Shown here piece by piece: positions 18,752-28,884 of a stretch of DNA of 64,000 nucleotides. How positions within the stretch are numbered: position 1 is the first letter of the stretch; the number at the start of each line of letters is the position of its first letter. This stretch comes from Bacteroidales bacterium (GTDB taxonomy: Bacteria; Bacteroidota; Bacteroidia; Bacteroidales; UBA4181): the NCBI GenBank assembly GCA_031275285.1, contig JAISOY010000108.1, forward strand, positions 1-64,000. The letters are read 5' to 3'. The position numbers were made by a program, and so were the translations under genes. The notes under the pieces are model-generated. The model was not told the DNA's origin. It did not search any database and saw only the letters and a list, made by a program, of their open reading frames with translations.

Positions 18752-19318
18752 ATCCGGTGATATCAGTAATATCCAGCTGCAAAGATAACAGTATACCTCA
18801 ATTTGAGGTTATAAAAATACAAGTAATAAAAAACAATTAATCTCATATTTACTATACGTAATCAATTTGATCAATGTGACTTAAGAAAACAATAAATAGC
18901 AATGAGTGCTAAATTCAAAAACTTGTTCCCGTATCTTACGGGAAATATATCCAATAAAGAATAAATAGGGTTAGGACAGGAGGTATTGAATTTCTCTTTT
19001 AAGCATCGGAAAATTTAATATAGAGTCAACAAGCTTTTTATTTTTTGAGTAATATATAATGGGTAATACGGTCCATTTTATTTTTCGGGGTAATTATTGT
19101 CCCATTTTTTAATGTACCAATAGCAAACATCGCTTTTTGAGGATTTTTGATTTGAAATCCTTTCAACAGCAAGAGTTGATCTGTCGATGCATAGAGTTTC
19201 TGTATAGGCGCCCATTCCATCTTGTAACCAAAATGAAGTTATATGCATATAACAATGATACATAACAATTGTTTACTTTTCTATCACATTAGAATAAAAT
19301 ATTTTGGTATGTAGTGAA
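18752..19318. other. Intergenic stretch containing a short coding remnant
   Basis: 567 bases between the LysE gene and the GH78 gene. Apart from the promoter-like signals near 18780-18808 and the remnant at 19038-19247 nothing is recognised. The segment at 18800-19030 is AT-rich and without coding signal. Confidence 0.4.
19038..19247 (-). pseudogene. Short coding remnant, unidentified
   Basis: A minus-strand frame that reads protein-like from about 19247 to the stop at 19038 (~70 codons; ends ...MDRITHYILLKK). A stop lies just upstream, so it has no full N-terminus. The text includes GYKMEWAPIQKLYAS, LLLLKGFQIKNP and MFAIGTLKNGTI, which look like the beta-rich tail of a larger secreted or enzyme protein. 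The ATG at 19220 would give a 60-residue product, but no ribosome site is evident. It could be the leftover 3' end of a gene lost next to the glycoside hydrolase run. Family not recognised. Confidence 0.35.
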
Positions 19319-21595
19319 CTATATTTGCTCCAAAACAAAAGAATATTTCCCCGAACCTACATTTACTTTTACAAAAGCGCCGTCTACAATTCCCTTTTGA
19401 GCCAATCCGTTTATTGTCAAGACATATTTTTTTGATGTTTTTGGAATCCATATTTCGGCAGTGGCATTGGCCGGAATTTCTATTTCCATAGTGAATTTTT
19501 CATCGGGTTGGTTATTAAAAGCTACGGATATATCGCCTCTAATGGAGGGAATTCTTATCGAAGCCTGCTTAAGTGTTGCCGGCTGTGGTTTGATACGTAT
19601 TTTTTCAAATCCAGGTTCAATTGGTTCAATTCCCATTAATTTCCTCGGGATTATATTGGCAGGTGCAGCTCCCCAGGCATGATTCCAGTCCTGATTCGGC
19701 TTATATTTATTATCCCATGCTTCAAGTGATATGGTTGAACCTTCCCTGATCATATTGTACCAGCTTCGTTCGGCAGTGGAAGAAAGAAGCTCAAGCCCGT
19801 ATTGTGCATCATGCGAATTGTAGATGGCATCCATTAGGAATTGTGAACCATAAACACTGCAGGCCAGGCCTCTTGTCCGCATAAAATCACTGACCTTTTT
19901 TACATTCTTTTGCGGTACTATTCCAAAAGCCATAGGGAACATATTGGCATGTAAAGAACTGTGATCAGTGTCAATACCATCGTTATAATATCCTTTTTTG
20001 GGATCTAACATTAACCGGTTTATTTTTGTTTTAACCTGTTGAGCTTCCCTGTCATATTTTTCCTTATCTGTTTGATATCCCAGTACTCCGGCAATAACAC
20101 TCATTTGCCGTAAGGCTTCATAATGGTATGCATTTACCACGGTATTATAATCTGTAAATACAAAACCATCGGATTCTCCCGCTTCATTTTTCCCTAATCC
20201 CAGGATGCCGCTTTGAGGCCAGTCGACGATGTCACGCAACGCTTTTCCCTTGAAATGTATCGATTTGAGCAATTCGGGCGTTTGTTTTCCGGTTCTGGTG
20301 CTGATCAGGCCATTGTTTTCTTTCAGTCCGCCAAGCGTCTTGGCCTTGAGATCCTCATAAAAACGTTTCAATGAAGCCATATTCCCGGTGTACAGATAAT
20401 CATTCCATGCCATCAACACCGATTGCATGATCCATTCGGCAGGCCATGTGGCATAGTTGATGAGGTATTCATGACTATGACGGGCTATCGTAAACTCCCT
20501 GTCGACAGCATAATGACACAACTGATTGATTAATGCATCAGCTTCATAAGGGATCCTCTCCCTGTCACCATCTACATAGGTACCTGCGAAGGAAGTTGCT
20601 TTGATAGAATATTTGCAGAGATCCCATACGCGGTTCAATACAGTATCGGATGAGTGAAACTCCGATGCTGTTTCATTGAATGGATAAAATATGGTCTGCC
20701 TCATCATATCTGTTGTATTCAATGCAGGTGAATAACCTTCTACTTCGCAGTAACGGAACGGGTAAACTTCGCCGGTATAATCAGGCATTATAATCGGTTT
20801 TACACCGCTTTCATTGGCGGAAATATTTGTATTCCTTTTATCCGGGCGAATTTTGACCGAATAGGTGTGTGTGCCTGCCATCAGCGGTAACCTGTACATG
20901 GCATAACGAATGGTTCCACCCGGCTTACGGTCGACTTGTCCGTTTTTTGCGTGCTCTCCCAAATGAATAATCACCGTATCCATTTCCTTGAATGATGTCA
21001 ATGTCAATCGCAGCCGGCCAAAAGACGCTTTCCCGAAATCAATAAAATAATGTCCCTTATCTATTGTAGAAATTTTGACAGGGTGTTCATCACTTACCTG
21101 TAACGGATATTGTGCAGTCATGCCATCCATATTTTCGGCTGTAATAAAGCTTTTTACCTGTGAAAACGGGCTTTCCACACCATGATTGTCCCATACTTTT
21201 ACTTTCCAGTAATAAACAGTGGATGGCTGGAGCGCTTTCCCTGCATATGGCACAGATACTGAATTATTGCTTTCTGTGCGTCCGCTGTCCCACATATCGC
21301 CTTCATCTTTTGCCAATAATTTTGGTGATGTGGCGACTAAAATATGGTAAGCGGTTTGAAGCGTATTGGCTTGTTCGCTATTTACCACCCACCCTAAATA
21401 CGGGTTTGTATTCCGGATAGCTGCTGTCTGGTATCGCTCAATTAGGGAGCCGATTTCAGATAATGATATATTGGCAGGATAACCGTCGAGGAATACCCGG
21501 TCGGTATGTTCCAATAAATCTGTGGTAAGATGGGAAGGTGACTGGGCTATACAAAGCTGGATGCTGGCCAGAAAAACAATAAAAATCCGGGACAT
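19319..21595 (-). CDS. GH78-type alpha-L-rhamnosidase, secreted
   Basis: 758 residues with a signal peptide (MSRIFIVFLASIQLCIAQS). It has an N-terminal beta-sandwich region, then the (alpha/alpha)6 barrel. The segment DGDRERIPYEADAL (342-355) corresponds to the conserved acidic loop of GH78 that supplies the general acid. EGSTISLEAW and WNHAWGAAPANII near residue 610-640 match the second conserved catalytic region. The C-terminus is a beta domain that often caps GH78 enzymes. It would cut alpha-L-rhamnosyl ends from plant polysaccharides in the periplasm or outside the cell. It is the last gene of the minus-strand glycosidase run, 25 bases after GH51. Confidence 0.85.
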   Translation of the reverse strand: MSRIFIVFLASIQLCIAQSPSHLTTDLLEHTDRVFLDGYPANISLSEIGSLIERYQTAAIRNTNPYLGWVVNSEQANTLQTAYHILVATSPKLLAKDEGDMWDSGRTESNNSVSVPYAGKALQPSTVYYWKVKVWDNHGVESPFSQVKSFITAENMDGMTAQYPLQVSDEHPVKISTIDKGHYFIDFGKASFGRLRLTLTSFKEMDTVIIHLGEHAKNGQVDRKPGGTIRYAMYRLPLMAGTHTYSVKIRPDKRNTNISANESGVKPIIMPDYTGEVYPFRYCEVEGYSPALNTTDMMRQTIFYPFNETASEFHSSDTVLNRVWDLCKYSIKATSFAGTYVDGDRERIPYEADALINQLCHYAVDREFTIARHSHEYLINYATWPAEWIMQSVLMAWNDYLYTGNMASLKRFYEDLKAKTLGGLKENNGLISTRTGKQTPELLKSIHFKGKALRDIVDWPQSGILGLGKNEAGESDGFVFTDYNTVVNAYHYEALRQMSVIAGVLGYQTDKEKYDREAQQVKTKINRLMLDPKKGYYNDGIDTDHSSLHANMFPMAFGIVPQKNVKKVSDFMRTRGLACSVYGSQFLMDAIYNSHDAQYGLELLSSTAERSWYNMIREGSTISLEAWDNKYKPNQDWNHAWGAAPANIIPRKLMGIEPIEPGFEKIRIKPQPATLKQASIRIPSIRGDISVAFNNQPDEKFTMEIEIPANATAEIWIPKTSKKYVLTINGLAQKGIVDGAFVKVNVGSGKYSFVLEQI

Positions 21596-21620
21596 AATTC
21601 TTTATATTTATATGATTATT

Positions 21621-23162
21621 CTAATTTAATTCCAATACAACAATTGATTTTGCAGGGAGTTGAACATTTAGTATTCCCTTATTGATTTTAAATGTACTAA
21701 AATCAGCCGGCTTTACCAGGTCATTTTTTTCAAAAGTATTATGATCATTAATATTACCGGAGGTTAGCACTGTTCCCTTCACCTTCGCAATTTGCATGGC
21801 AGATATATCTATATTCACTTCACGTCCGGCTTCCAGGTCGATGTTGGTCAGGGATACGTGGTATTTGCCATTCTTGTCTTTAGAGGCCGAAACATTTACC
21901 ACCGGTATATTGCGGTGGTTAATTAGTTTAGTGTCTGATATGATATCTAACGGAAGAAAGGTGGCATCCTGATGTACCTTATACATATCGAATACGTGGT
22001 AGGTAGGGGTCAACAACATTTTGTCATCCTTTGTCAGGATTATCGATTGAAGTACGTTGACTACCTGCGCGATATTAGCCATTCGTATACGGTCGGCATA
22101 TTTGTGAAAGACATGCAGTGATAAGGCGGCAACGAAAGCATCGCGAAGCGTGTTCTGCTGGAACAGAAATCCGGGATTGGTTCCGGGTTCCACATCCCAC
22201 CATGTTCCCCATTCATCAACCAGTAAGCCGATATGCTTGTTCCGGTCGTATTTATCCATAATGACAATGTGCTTTTGGATGACTTCTTCGATTTCCATAC
22301 ATTTGGCTATGGTCCAGTAGTAATCGTCATTATTGAAGTTGGTGGCAGATCCTTTACTACCACTCCATCCTTTCACTGTATAGTAATGTAATGAAAGGCC
22401 ATTCATCCGGTGTCCGATATTTTTCATCAGTACTTCCGTCCAGTTATAATCATAATCACTGGCTCCACTGGCGACTTTATACAATTGGTTGCCGTCATAA
22501 TTACGGCAATATACCGCATATCGACGGTACAGATCGGCATAATATTCCGGTCTCATGTCTCCGCCACACCCCCAGCTTTCGTTACCTACACCCCAGTATT
22601 TTACTTTCCAGGATTTCTCCCTGCCGTTTTTGCGTCGCAAATTTGCCATGGGGCTGTCGCCATCAGAAGTAATATACTCCACCCATTTTGCCATTTCTTC
22701 TACAGTTCCACTTCCTACGTTGGCACTGACATATGGTTCACATGCTAATATTTCACATAAATTTAAAAATTCATGGGTACCGAAACTATTGTCTTCAACT
22801 ACTCCTCCCCAGTTGTTATTGACCATTTTAGGCCGCTGATCACGCGGTCCTATACCGTCCATCCAATGATATTCGTCGGCAAAACAGCCTCCGGGCCACC
22901 TGAGGTTCGGTATCTGAAGAGATTTCAAAGCATCCAGGACATCCTTCCGATATCCCCGGACGTTAGGTATGGAAGAATTTTCTCCCACCCAGATTCCACC
23001 ATAGATGCATGATCCCAGATGTTCGGCAAAATGCCCATAAATATGTTTACTGATGATCTGCCTGCCTTGTTCGGGATGAATCCGGACTGTGACATTTTTC
23101 TGCGAAGACGCAGTTAATGTGGTAAATAATAAGAAAAGGCCAGTTATTATCAGATTTTTCAT
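21621..23162 (-). CDS. GH51 alpha-L-arabinofuranosidase, secreted
   Basis: 513 residues with a signal peptide ([21 protein letters not shown]). The TIM barrel has the clan A catalytic Glu pair: acid/base Glu195 ([11 protein letters not shown]) and nucleophile Glu317 ([10 protein letters not shown]). [15 protein letters not shown] (~86-100) is also diagnostic. The C-terminal beta domain contains a hydrophobic core and ends [14 protein letters not shown]. The enzyme removes alpha-L-arabinofuranose from arabinan, arabinoxylan or arabinogalactan. It sits 16 bases after the GH2 gene and belongs to the same run. Confidence 0.92.
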   Translation of the reverse strand: MKNLIITGLFLLFTTLTASSQKNVTVRIHPEQGRQIISKHIYGHFAEHLGSCIYGGIWVGENSSIPNVRGYRKDVLDALKSLQIPNLRWPGGCFADEYHWMDGIGPRDQRPKMVNNNWGGVVEDNSFGTHEFLNLCEILACEPYVSANVGSGTVEEMAKWVEYITSDGDSPMANLRRKNGREKSWKVKYWGVGNESWGCGGDMRPEYYADLYRRYAVYCRNYDGNQLYKVASGASDYDYNWTEVLMKNIGHRMNGLSLHYYTVKGWSGSKGSATNFNNDDYYWTIAKCMEIEEVIQKHIVIMDKYDRNKHIGLLVDEWGTWWDVEPGTNPGFLFQQNTLRDAFVAALSLHVFHKYADRIRMANIAQVVNVLQSIILTKDDKMLLTPTYHVFDMYKVHQDATFLPLDIISDTKLINHRNIPVVNVSASKDKNGKYHVSLTNIDLEAGREVNIDISAMQIAKVKGTVLTSGNINDHNTFEKNDLVKPADFSTFKINKGILNVQLPAKSIVVLELN

Positions 23163-23178
23163 ATTGGTATGGATATAA

Positions 23179-25599
23179 TTAATTGCTTACAGATAAAATG
23201 GTTTCAACAGGTTTTAACCAGGGTGCGGAAAATTTAACTTTAACAGTGCCTTCTGTTCCGGTAGTCTGGATGTATGCCAATAACCGGCCATGAAAAGCCC
23301 GTTGTTTATTGTCCCTGTAATTTCCCATATCGCTGTTATTGCTGGCCTCTAGTCCTAATAACTTCGCCGGCCCTTCGACCACGCAGGTAATCTCTTCATC
23401 CGAGATCATTACCGGAATACCGTTCATATCCACTACCTGAACGGTAACATGAACCAGGTCTTTATTCTTATCCGGATGAGGGTTGTCTACGAGAACGGTC
23501 AATGCATCCGGCCTTCCGGAGGTCCGGATATCATAACGGCATACTTCTTTGTCTCCCTTATATCCCACTGCTTCGAGTTTTCCGGCTTGATAAGGAATAT
23601 CCCAGGATATAATACCGGTATGGTCATCGTAATCTTTGAGCGTGCCTGTTTCCTTTCCATCCAGCAACAATTTCGCTTTTTCACAATTGGTATAACACAC
23701 CACACGGATGATCTGTCCTTGCTCATAATTCCATATCGACCAGGCATCCAGGGATAGCTGGCGCGGATTGTCCGGGGCCGGGTAAGTGCCGATATATATC
23801 ATAGGCCGGGTATCCCACAATGCCTGGCGAAAATATCCTCTGGGCTTTTGGAATCCTCCGAAATCAAGCAATCCGGAATAAAATCCTCTTGAGGGCCACC
23901 TTCCCGCTTCTCCCAGATAATCGATGCCGGTCCAAAGGAATTGTCCGAAGATATGCTCCTTGTCTCTGGTCGCTTTCCATGAATCCATTCCATGTCCGTT
24001 CTCACTTCCGTAAATGATCCTTTCAGGGTATTTCTGATGATCAGAGTCATACCTGTTTTCAGTATAGTTGTATCCAGTGATATCCACAGCCGAAGGATAT
24101 TCCGTTTCATTGGACATGATTACACCCGCCAAAGCGGCGGTTACAGGTCGTGATGCGTCCAGTTGTTTTACATCGGCAACCAGCCGTTTGGCTATTCCTC
24201 CTAAACGTTCGGCAGGAGGATTGTCCGGGAGATATCCGCCATAGACTGGCTGGCTGAAAGTGCTGCCATTCAAGCTGGGATGTGAATATGGATCGTTCGG
24301 ATAATCGACTTCATTACCGATACTCCACATGACAATCGACGGATGGTTTCTATCCCGCAATACCATTGCTTGTATATCCTTGTTGCTCCATTCATTAAAA
24401 AAGGAGGCGCTGCCCTGAAAACCGGGTTTCCCAACGTTCCACCCTTCCAGCCATTTCTTTTTGGGGAATTCCCATTCGTCAAATGCTTCATCCATTACCA
24501 GAAAGCCCAGCTCATCACAAAGTTCATAAACATCAGGTGCTTGCGGATTATGACTTGTGCGGATAGCATTACAACCTAAGTTTTTCAGGTTTTTCAACCT
24601 GCGTTCCCATACCTTACGGGGAACCGCTGCCCCAAGACATCCGGCATCATGATGGATACATACTCCTTTCATCTTCATCCATTGTCCGTTAAGTGCAAAT
24701 CCTTTATTTGCATCGAATGTAAGGGTACGGATACCCGTTTTTACAAGGCTTTCATCAATGACCTTCCCATTTTGAAGGATTTGGGTTTTTACACTATATA
24801 GGTAGGGCCGCTCAATATCCCATAATTCAGGGTTTTTGACCTTGATCTCCAGTGAATTTTTGTCGACTGAATTTGCTTTTGATGCGATTTTTTTCGTGTT
24901 TTTTGATACCGATCTGCCATCTGCAGATAATAGCTCAACCTGCACTGTGAGATTCCGGGTCGAAGAAGTTTCATTCTTTACATCTACCTGTACTTCCAAA
25001 AGGGCTTCTTTTCCGGTCACTTTCCGTGCCTGGCAGAATACTCCCCACTGGTCAATGTGAATAGATCCGGAATACACCAGATACACATTGCGGTATATAC
25101 CTGATCCTGTATACCAGCGGGAATCGGCTGATAAACTGTGGTCTACTCTTACAGCCAGTATGTTTTCTTCTCCATATTGGATATAAGGTGTCAGATCATA
25201 CATAAAAGATATATATCCGTTGGGCCTGGTCCCTAGGGAATGTCCATTAATAAATACCTCACTGTTGTTATATATGCCTTCAAAATAAATGAAGACTTTT
25301 CCTTCCTTTTTTTCGGAAGGAATATTCAATGTTTTTCTGTACCAGCCTATACCTCCGGGAAGATAACCTGTGCAGCTTGCCAGGGTTGGGCTTAAGGTAC
25401 CTTCTATGCTCCAGTCATGGGGAAGGTCGAGCTTTCTCCATTTGCTGTCATCGAAATTTACGGATGGGACATCTGACGGGTCGCTCAATGTGAACCGCCA
25501 TCCGTTATTGATATTTTCAGGCTGTCCGAAAGATACCTGGGAATATGACGGAACGGACAGTGCCGTTATAGTCAATATGAGTAATAATAATTGTCTCAT
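23179..25599 (-). CDS. GH2 beta-glycosidase (beta-galactosidase/beta-glucuronidase type), secreted
   Basis: 806 residues with a signal peptide ending near residue 20. Domains in order: sugar-binding jelly roll (~25-180, with [16 protein letters not shown]), immunoglobulin-like (~185-295), TIM barrel (~300-600) with acid/base Glu430 (SIGNEVDYP) and nucleophile Glu533 ([10 protein letters not shown]), then a DUF4982-like segment (~615-690) and a C-terminal Ig-like domain. DUF4982 is common in Bacteroides GH2 enzymes. The sequence cannot separate galactosidase from glucuronidase; the neighbours would suit either on arabinogalactan side chains. It lies 13 bases after the GH43-GH16 gene. Confidence 0.85.
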   Translation of the reverse strand: MRQLLLLILTITALSVPSYSQVSFGQPENINNGWRFTLSDPSDVPSVNFDDSKWRKLDLPHDWSIEGTLSPTLASCTGYLPGGIGWYRKTLNIPSEKKEGKVFIYFEGIYNNSEVFINGHSLGTRPNGYISFMYDLTPYIQYGEENILAVRVDHSLSADSRWYTGSGIYRNVYLVYSGSIHIDQWGVFCQARKVTGKEALLEVQVDVKNETSSTRNLTVQVELLSADGRSVSKNTKKIASKANSVDKNSLEIKVKNPELWDIERPYLYSVKTQILQNGKVIDESLVKTGIRTLTFDANKGFALNGQWMKMKGVCIHHDAGCLGAAVPRKVWERRLKNLKNLGCNAIRTSHNPQAPDVYELCDELGFLVMDEAFDEWEFPKKKWLEGWNVGKPGFQGSASFFNEWSNKDIQAMVLRDRNHPSIVMWSIGNEVDYPNDPYSHPSLNGSTFSQPVYGGYLPDNPPAERLGGIAKRLVADVKQLDASRPVTAALAGVIMSNETEYPSAVDITGYNYTENRYDSDHQKYPERIIYGSENGHGMDSWKATRDKEHIFGQFLWTGIDYLGEAGRWPSRGFYSGLLDFGGFQKPRGYFRQALWDTRPMIYIGTYPAPDNPRQLSLDAWSIWNYEQGQIIRVVCYTNCEKAKLLLDGKETGTLKDYDDHTGIISWDIPYQAGKLEAVGYKGDKEVCRYDIRTSGRPDALTVLVDNPHPDKNKDLVHVTVQVVDMNGIPVMISDEEITCVVEGPAKLLGLEASNNSDMGNYRDNKQRAFHGRLLAYIQTTGTEGTVKVKFSAPWLKPVETILSVSN

Positions 25600-25612
25600 C
25601 TGTTATGGTAAT

Positions 25613-27553
25613 TTATTTTTTCTGATAAACCCGTACATAATCGATTTCATACTTCAGGGGGAATGTTTCATCGTCCGGAATGCCTCCGTTTATTCCACCT
25701 ATGGCCAGATTTAATAATATATAATGAGGCTGCCTGAAAGGATTTTTGTGTTCACCCAAAGATCCGTTGAACGTATCCTTTAACAAGGTCTCATTCAGTA
25801 AGCGATCATCGAGATAGATCCTGATAGCGTTTTTATCCCAATCCATCCGCCATATATGAAATTTTTCCGTCCAGTAAGGATCTTTATCAGTGAATTCAGT
25901 GAAAGGGAACATACAGGTATTCCATGCAGCATGATATCTTTTTTCGGTTCCCCATGCCGTATTGGCCAGGATATGTGGTACACCTTTTACCTGATAATAT
26001 TCCATGATATCTATCTCTCCGTTTGAAGGCCATTCCATAGAGTTTCCCAATGTCCATATAGCCGGCCATGCTCCACTGGCTACAGGGATCCTGGCCCTTA
26101 TTTCAAACCGGCCATACAGGAATTCTTTTTTACCGGTCGTTCTGATACAGGATGAGCTATATTGGGCATAAGGCCTTTTTTTACGCCAATCGTTATTACC
26201 AGGCGAATAATCAGGATTTTTTATCTGGTCTTTTTTTCCGCATATGGTAAGCAGTCCGTCTGCACAATTGGCATTATCCGGTTGATACCATTGAAATTCT
26301 TCATTTCTGACAAAACCGTTTTCATGACTCCATACACCGGGATCAGGTTGTCCGTTATTATCAAATTCATCATTCCAGACTAATTTCCATCCGCGTACAT
26401 CCTTTGGAACTTCTGCGACCGGCCGGACATCTTCGAAAATGTCCAAATCCCATTCATCTGCCCATTTCAATACAGGTAGTCCATCGTTAAACAGGACCGG
26501 TAACCAGATATACCCGCCTTCAATAGGTTTTTTTGGTGTCCAGCGATCTGCCATAAAAATGAAGGCGTCCTTTTTGCCGGATACAGGTAAAATATACGTG
26601 CTCTGGGAATGGAAAGTCAGTTCGGCCCCATCACCTTTACACGGATTCGGATATTCTTTCCATGGGCCCATAATATTTGTGGCGACATGAAGTCTGGCAG
26701 CATTTGGATCCCATCCGGTACATCCGGACGTGATCATGAAATATTTTCCGTCTTTTTTAAAGATAGCAGGAGCCTCATTATGGCCGGCAGGAGCCATACG
26801 CACATATTTTCCCGTATGGGTCAGATAATCATCGGAAAGTTCTGCTATATGTAAAGTGAAGTTTTCTTCGGATGAATAAATATGGTAGGCTTTCTTATCA
26901 TCGTCCACGAAGAGGGTCATATCCCGTGACATCTGTCCTCCCTGAAAATCACGGCGAACAAATAATCCGTCTTTAACGGCTTGCATCCACTCCGGGGTCC
27001 ACTCTTTTTCGAAACTTTCCGGACGAATTTCTGAGTTTCGTTGTTCTTCAGTCATATTTTCCGGCCATTTTCCGGCGTTGGGCCTGAAAGAACGGATATA
27101 GTTGTATGGGCCTGTGATCTTGTCTGATATGGCAATTCCAACCCGTGCCGCACGATATCCTCTTCCTTTTAGTTCCAGATGAAAAAACAGGATAAATTTT
27201 TGTGTTTTCTCATTGTATATCACTTTGGGACGTTCCATCACACAACCTGCGATAATATCACTTGTCGAATCATTCTGTTCGACAGGCAAAGCGACGCCTT
27301 CATTTTTCCAGTTATACAGGTCTTTGGAGGAATAACAGGTGATTCCGACCCATGCCGAATTGGATCGTTCTCCTTTATGTTCACCGAACCAATAATATTT
27401 TCCCTTGTGGTATATTATACCTCCGCCATGGGCATTGATATGTGCACCATTATTGTCAGGCCATGGCTGGCCGGGCAGAAATGAATTCCTTTGTCCCCGG
27501 ACATAGGGTAAAAGCGTAAAAATGACGAGACAAAAGACAAGCAATTTTTTCAT
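25613..27553 (-). CDS. GH43-GH16 two-domain glycoside hydrolase, secreted
   Basis: 646 residues from the ATG at 27553. The frame is open up to 27784, but the extra 77 codons overlap the neighbouring gene's 3' end and MKKLLVFCLVIFTLLPYVRGQ is a clean signal peptide. Residues ~22-370 are a GH43 five-bladed propeller very similar to the adjacent gene (INAHGGGI, YYWFGEHK, ERPKVIYN, SGCTGWDPNA, FHSQSTYILPV). Residues ~390-646 are a GH16 beta-jelly roll, beginning WKLVWNDEFD, with the nucleophile/acid motif EIDIME (~514) and ending YEIDYVRVYQKK. It is likely a combined exo- and endo-acting enzyme on a beta-1,3-linked glycan. That substrate is inferred from GH43_24-like and GH16 families. Confidence 0.88.
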   Translation of the reverse strand: MKKLLVFCLVIFTLLPYVRGQRNSFLPGQPWPDNNGAHINAHGGGIIYHKGKYYWFGEHKGERSNSAWVGITCYSSKDLYNWKNEGVALPVEQNDSTSDIIAGCVMERPKVIYNEKTQKFILFFHLELKGRGYRAARVGIAISDKITGPYNYIRSFRPNAGKWPENMTEEQRNSEIRPESFEKEWTPEWMQAVKDGLFVRRDFQGGQMSRDMTLFVDDDKKAYHIYSSEENFTLHIAELSDDYLTHTGKYVRMAPAGHNEAPAIFKKDGKYFMITSGCTGWDPNAARLHVATNIMGPWKEYPNPCKGDGAELTFHSQSTYILPVSGKKDAFIFMADRWTPKKPIEGGYIWLPVLFNDGLPVLKWADEWDLDIFEDVRPVAEVPKDVRGWKLVWNDEFDNNGQPDPGVWSHENGFVRNEEFQWYQPDNANCADGLLTICGKKDQIKNPDYSPGNNDWRKKRPYAQYSSSCIRTTGKKEFLYGRFEIRARIPVASGAWPAIWTLGNSMEWPSNGEIDIMEYYQVKGVPHILANTAWGTEKRYHAAWNTCMFPFTEFTDKDPYWTEKFHIWRMDWDKNAIRIYLDDRLLNETLLKDTFNGSLGEHKNPFRQPHYILLNLAIGGINGGIPDDETFPLKYEIDYVRVYQKK

Positions 27554-27572
27554 ACTAATTTTTATTACCAGA

Positions 27573-28706
27573 TTATTTGGTTTTGTTGAATGAATCCAGG
27601 TTCCATTCATCTTTCCATTTGATGACCGGTTTCCCGTTTTCAAATTGTATGGGTAACCAGACATATCTTCCGTCAATAGGATTTTTGGGAAGCCATCGGT
27701 CCCCCATGTAAATAAAGGCGTTTTTCCCGGCAACCGGTAGAACATATGTACTTTGCGAGTGAAATGAAAGGTTGGCATCTTCACCGGTGAAGGGATTTCC
27801 TAATTCTTCCCATGGCCCCCAGATAGAAGAAGCTACAGCTGAACGGCCGGCATTGGGTGCCCAGCCTGTGCATCCGGACATGATCAGGTAATATTTTCCG
27901 TCTTTTTTAAATATAGCCGGTGCTTCCATAAAACGTCCGGGAAAGAAACGTGCATATTTACCTGAGCAATCGGTATAATCGTCATTTAACTGTGAAATAT
28001 GCAATGTGCTGTTCTCTTCCGAAGAATAAATATGGTAGGCGGTTCCGTCGTCATCCACGAAAAGATTCATATCCCTGGCCATTTGCCCTCCGGGCATATC
28101 CCTGCCAAGCAGGTTCAAAGTGTCCGGGTGGGAGGGAAGGTCACCTCCACTGAAACGTTGTCCTTTTGATGGTATTTTATCTGATTTGTGTACCTCCAGT
28201 ACATTGACCGGCCAGTACCCGGCATTTGGCCGGATCGCCTTTACAAAGGTATATGGTCCTGCCGGCTGATCGCTTACCGCAATCCCGCTTAAAGCACCGG
28301 TATAACCTGCTCCTTTGGGTTCCAGATGAAACCACATCACATACTGGTTGTTTTTCTTGTTATAAATTACCTTCGGACGTTCGAGGATACACCCTTTTGC
28401 AATACTATGAGCGGGGTCATCCGTTATTACCCATAATGCCACTCCTTCATCTTTCCAGTTATACAGATCTTTAGATGAATAGCAATGTACACCAATCTGG
28501 GCTGTATTTCCCAGATCCCCGTCTGTCTTATGTTCACCGAACCAATAGTATGTGTCTCCCATCACCAGTATCCCTCCTCCATGTGCGTTGATATGTACTC
28601 CTTTGTCATCAGGCCATATCTGTCCGGGATAAAATGCATTTCTTTGTGCTGAAACCCGGATAGTGCACAAAACAGCAATAATGCTACAAAAAATAATCGA
28701 TTTCAT
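27573..28706 (-). CDS. GH43 (subfamily 24/34-like) glycoside hydrolase, secreted
   Basis: 377 residues with a signal peptide (MKSIIFCSIIAVLCTIRVSAQ). It is a single five-bladed propeller, homologous along its whole length to the GH43 part of the next gene. The usual GH43 catalytic-base Asp position near the N-terminus reads INAHGGG, so an Asn stands there; a Gln is conserved in FHSQSTYVLP. Exo-beta-1,3-galactanases of GH43_24 also lack the standard Asp base, and in one fungal member a Gln is proposed to act instead. The general acid region ERPKVIYN is present. First gene of the run; a minus-strand -7 box (TATCTTTG, 28725-28732) precedes it but has no convincing -33. Confidence 0.8.
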   Translation of the reverse strand: MKSIIFCSIIAVLCTIRVSAQRNAFYPGQIWPDDKGVHINAHGGGILVMGDTYYWFGEHKTDGDLGNTAQIGVHCYSSKDLYNWKDEGVALWVITDDPAHSIAKGCILERPKVIYNKKNNQYVMWFHLEPKGAGYTGALSGIAVSDQPAGPYTFVKAIRPNAGYWPVNVLEVHKSDKIPSKGQRFSGGDLPSHPDTLNLLGRDMPGGQMARDMNLFVDDDGTAYHIYSSEENSTLHISQLNDDYTDCSGKYARFFPGRFMEAPAIFKKDGKYYLIMSGCTGWAPNAGRSAVASSIWGPWEELGNPFTGEDANLSFHSQSTYVLPVAGKNAFIYMGDRWLPKNPIDGRYVWLPIQFENGKPVIKWKDEWNLDSFNKTK

Positions 28707-28736
28707 ATTTATATTATATAGTTACAAAGATATCTT

Positions 28737-28884
28737 TTAGAAATTTGTTCTCATTATTATTTGGTGTTCCTTCATGCAAATTCTTTTTCCTGCAATCAAT
28801 ACGGCTTTATACCCTAGAAGAAAATCACTCGCGACCAATTTCGAGGTATATTTGTCTGAAAAGCGCTCATATGTTTCATTTACG
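28737..28884 (-). pseudogene. Decayed 3' end of an aspartic protease gene
   Basis: The stretch 28760-28884 aligns by eye to 32302-32426, the 3' part of the intact aspartic protease gene. The frame reads VNETYERFSDKY.SKLVASDFLLGYKAVL against VNETYKRFSDKRVSGLIGSDFLLRHKAII. It has lost the upstream part with the catalytic DTG and runs to a stop at 28737. Its 5' edge overlaps the last codons of the cytochrome gene. It is therefore a broken second copy lying exactly at the downstream border of the oxidoreductase module. Confidence 0.7.

Noticed and set aside
18796-18808. Small palindrome cctcaatttgagg upstream of the LysE gene as an operator
   Set aside because: Only six-base arms and no matching -33; too weak to call a site, noted in the LysE entry only.
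27554-27784. 77-codon upstream extension of the GH43-GH16 gene
   Set aside because: It overlaps the 3' end of the preceding GH43 gene and would bury the signal peptide; the start at 27553 is better.
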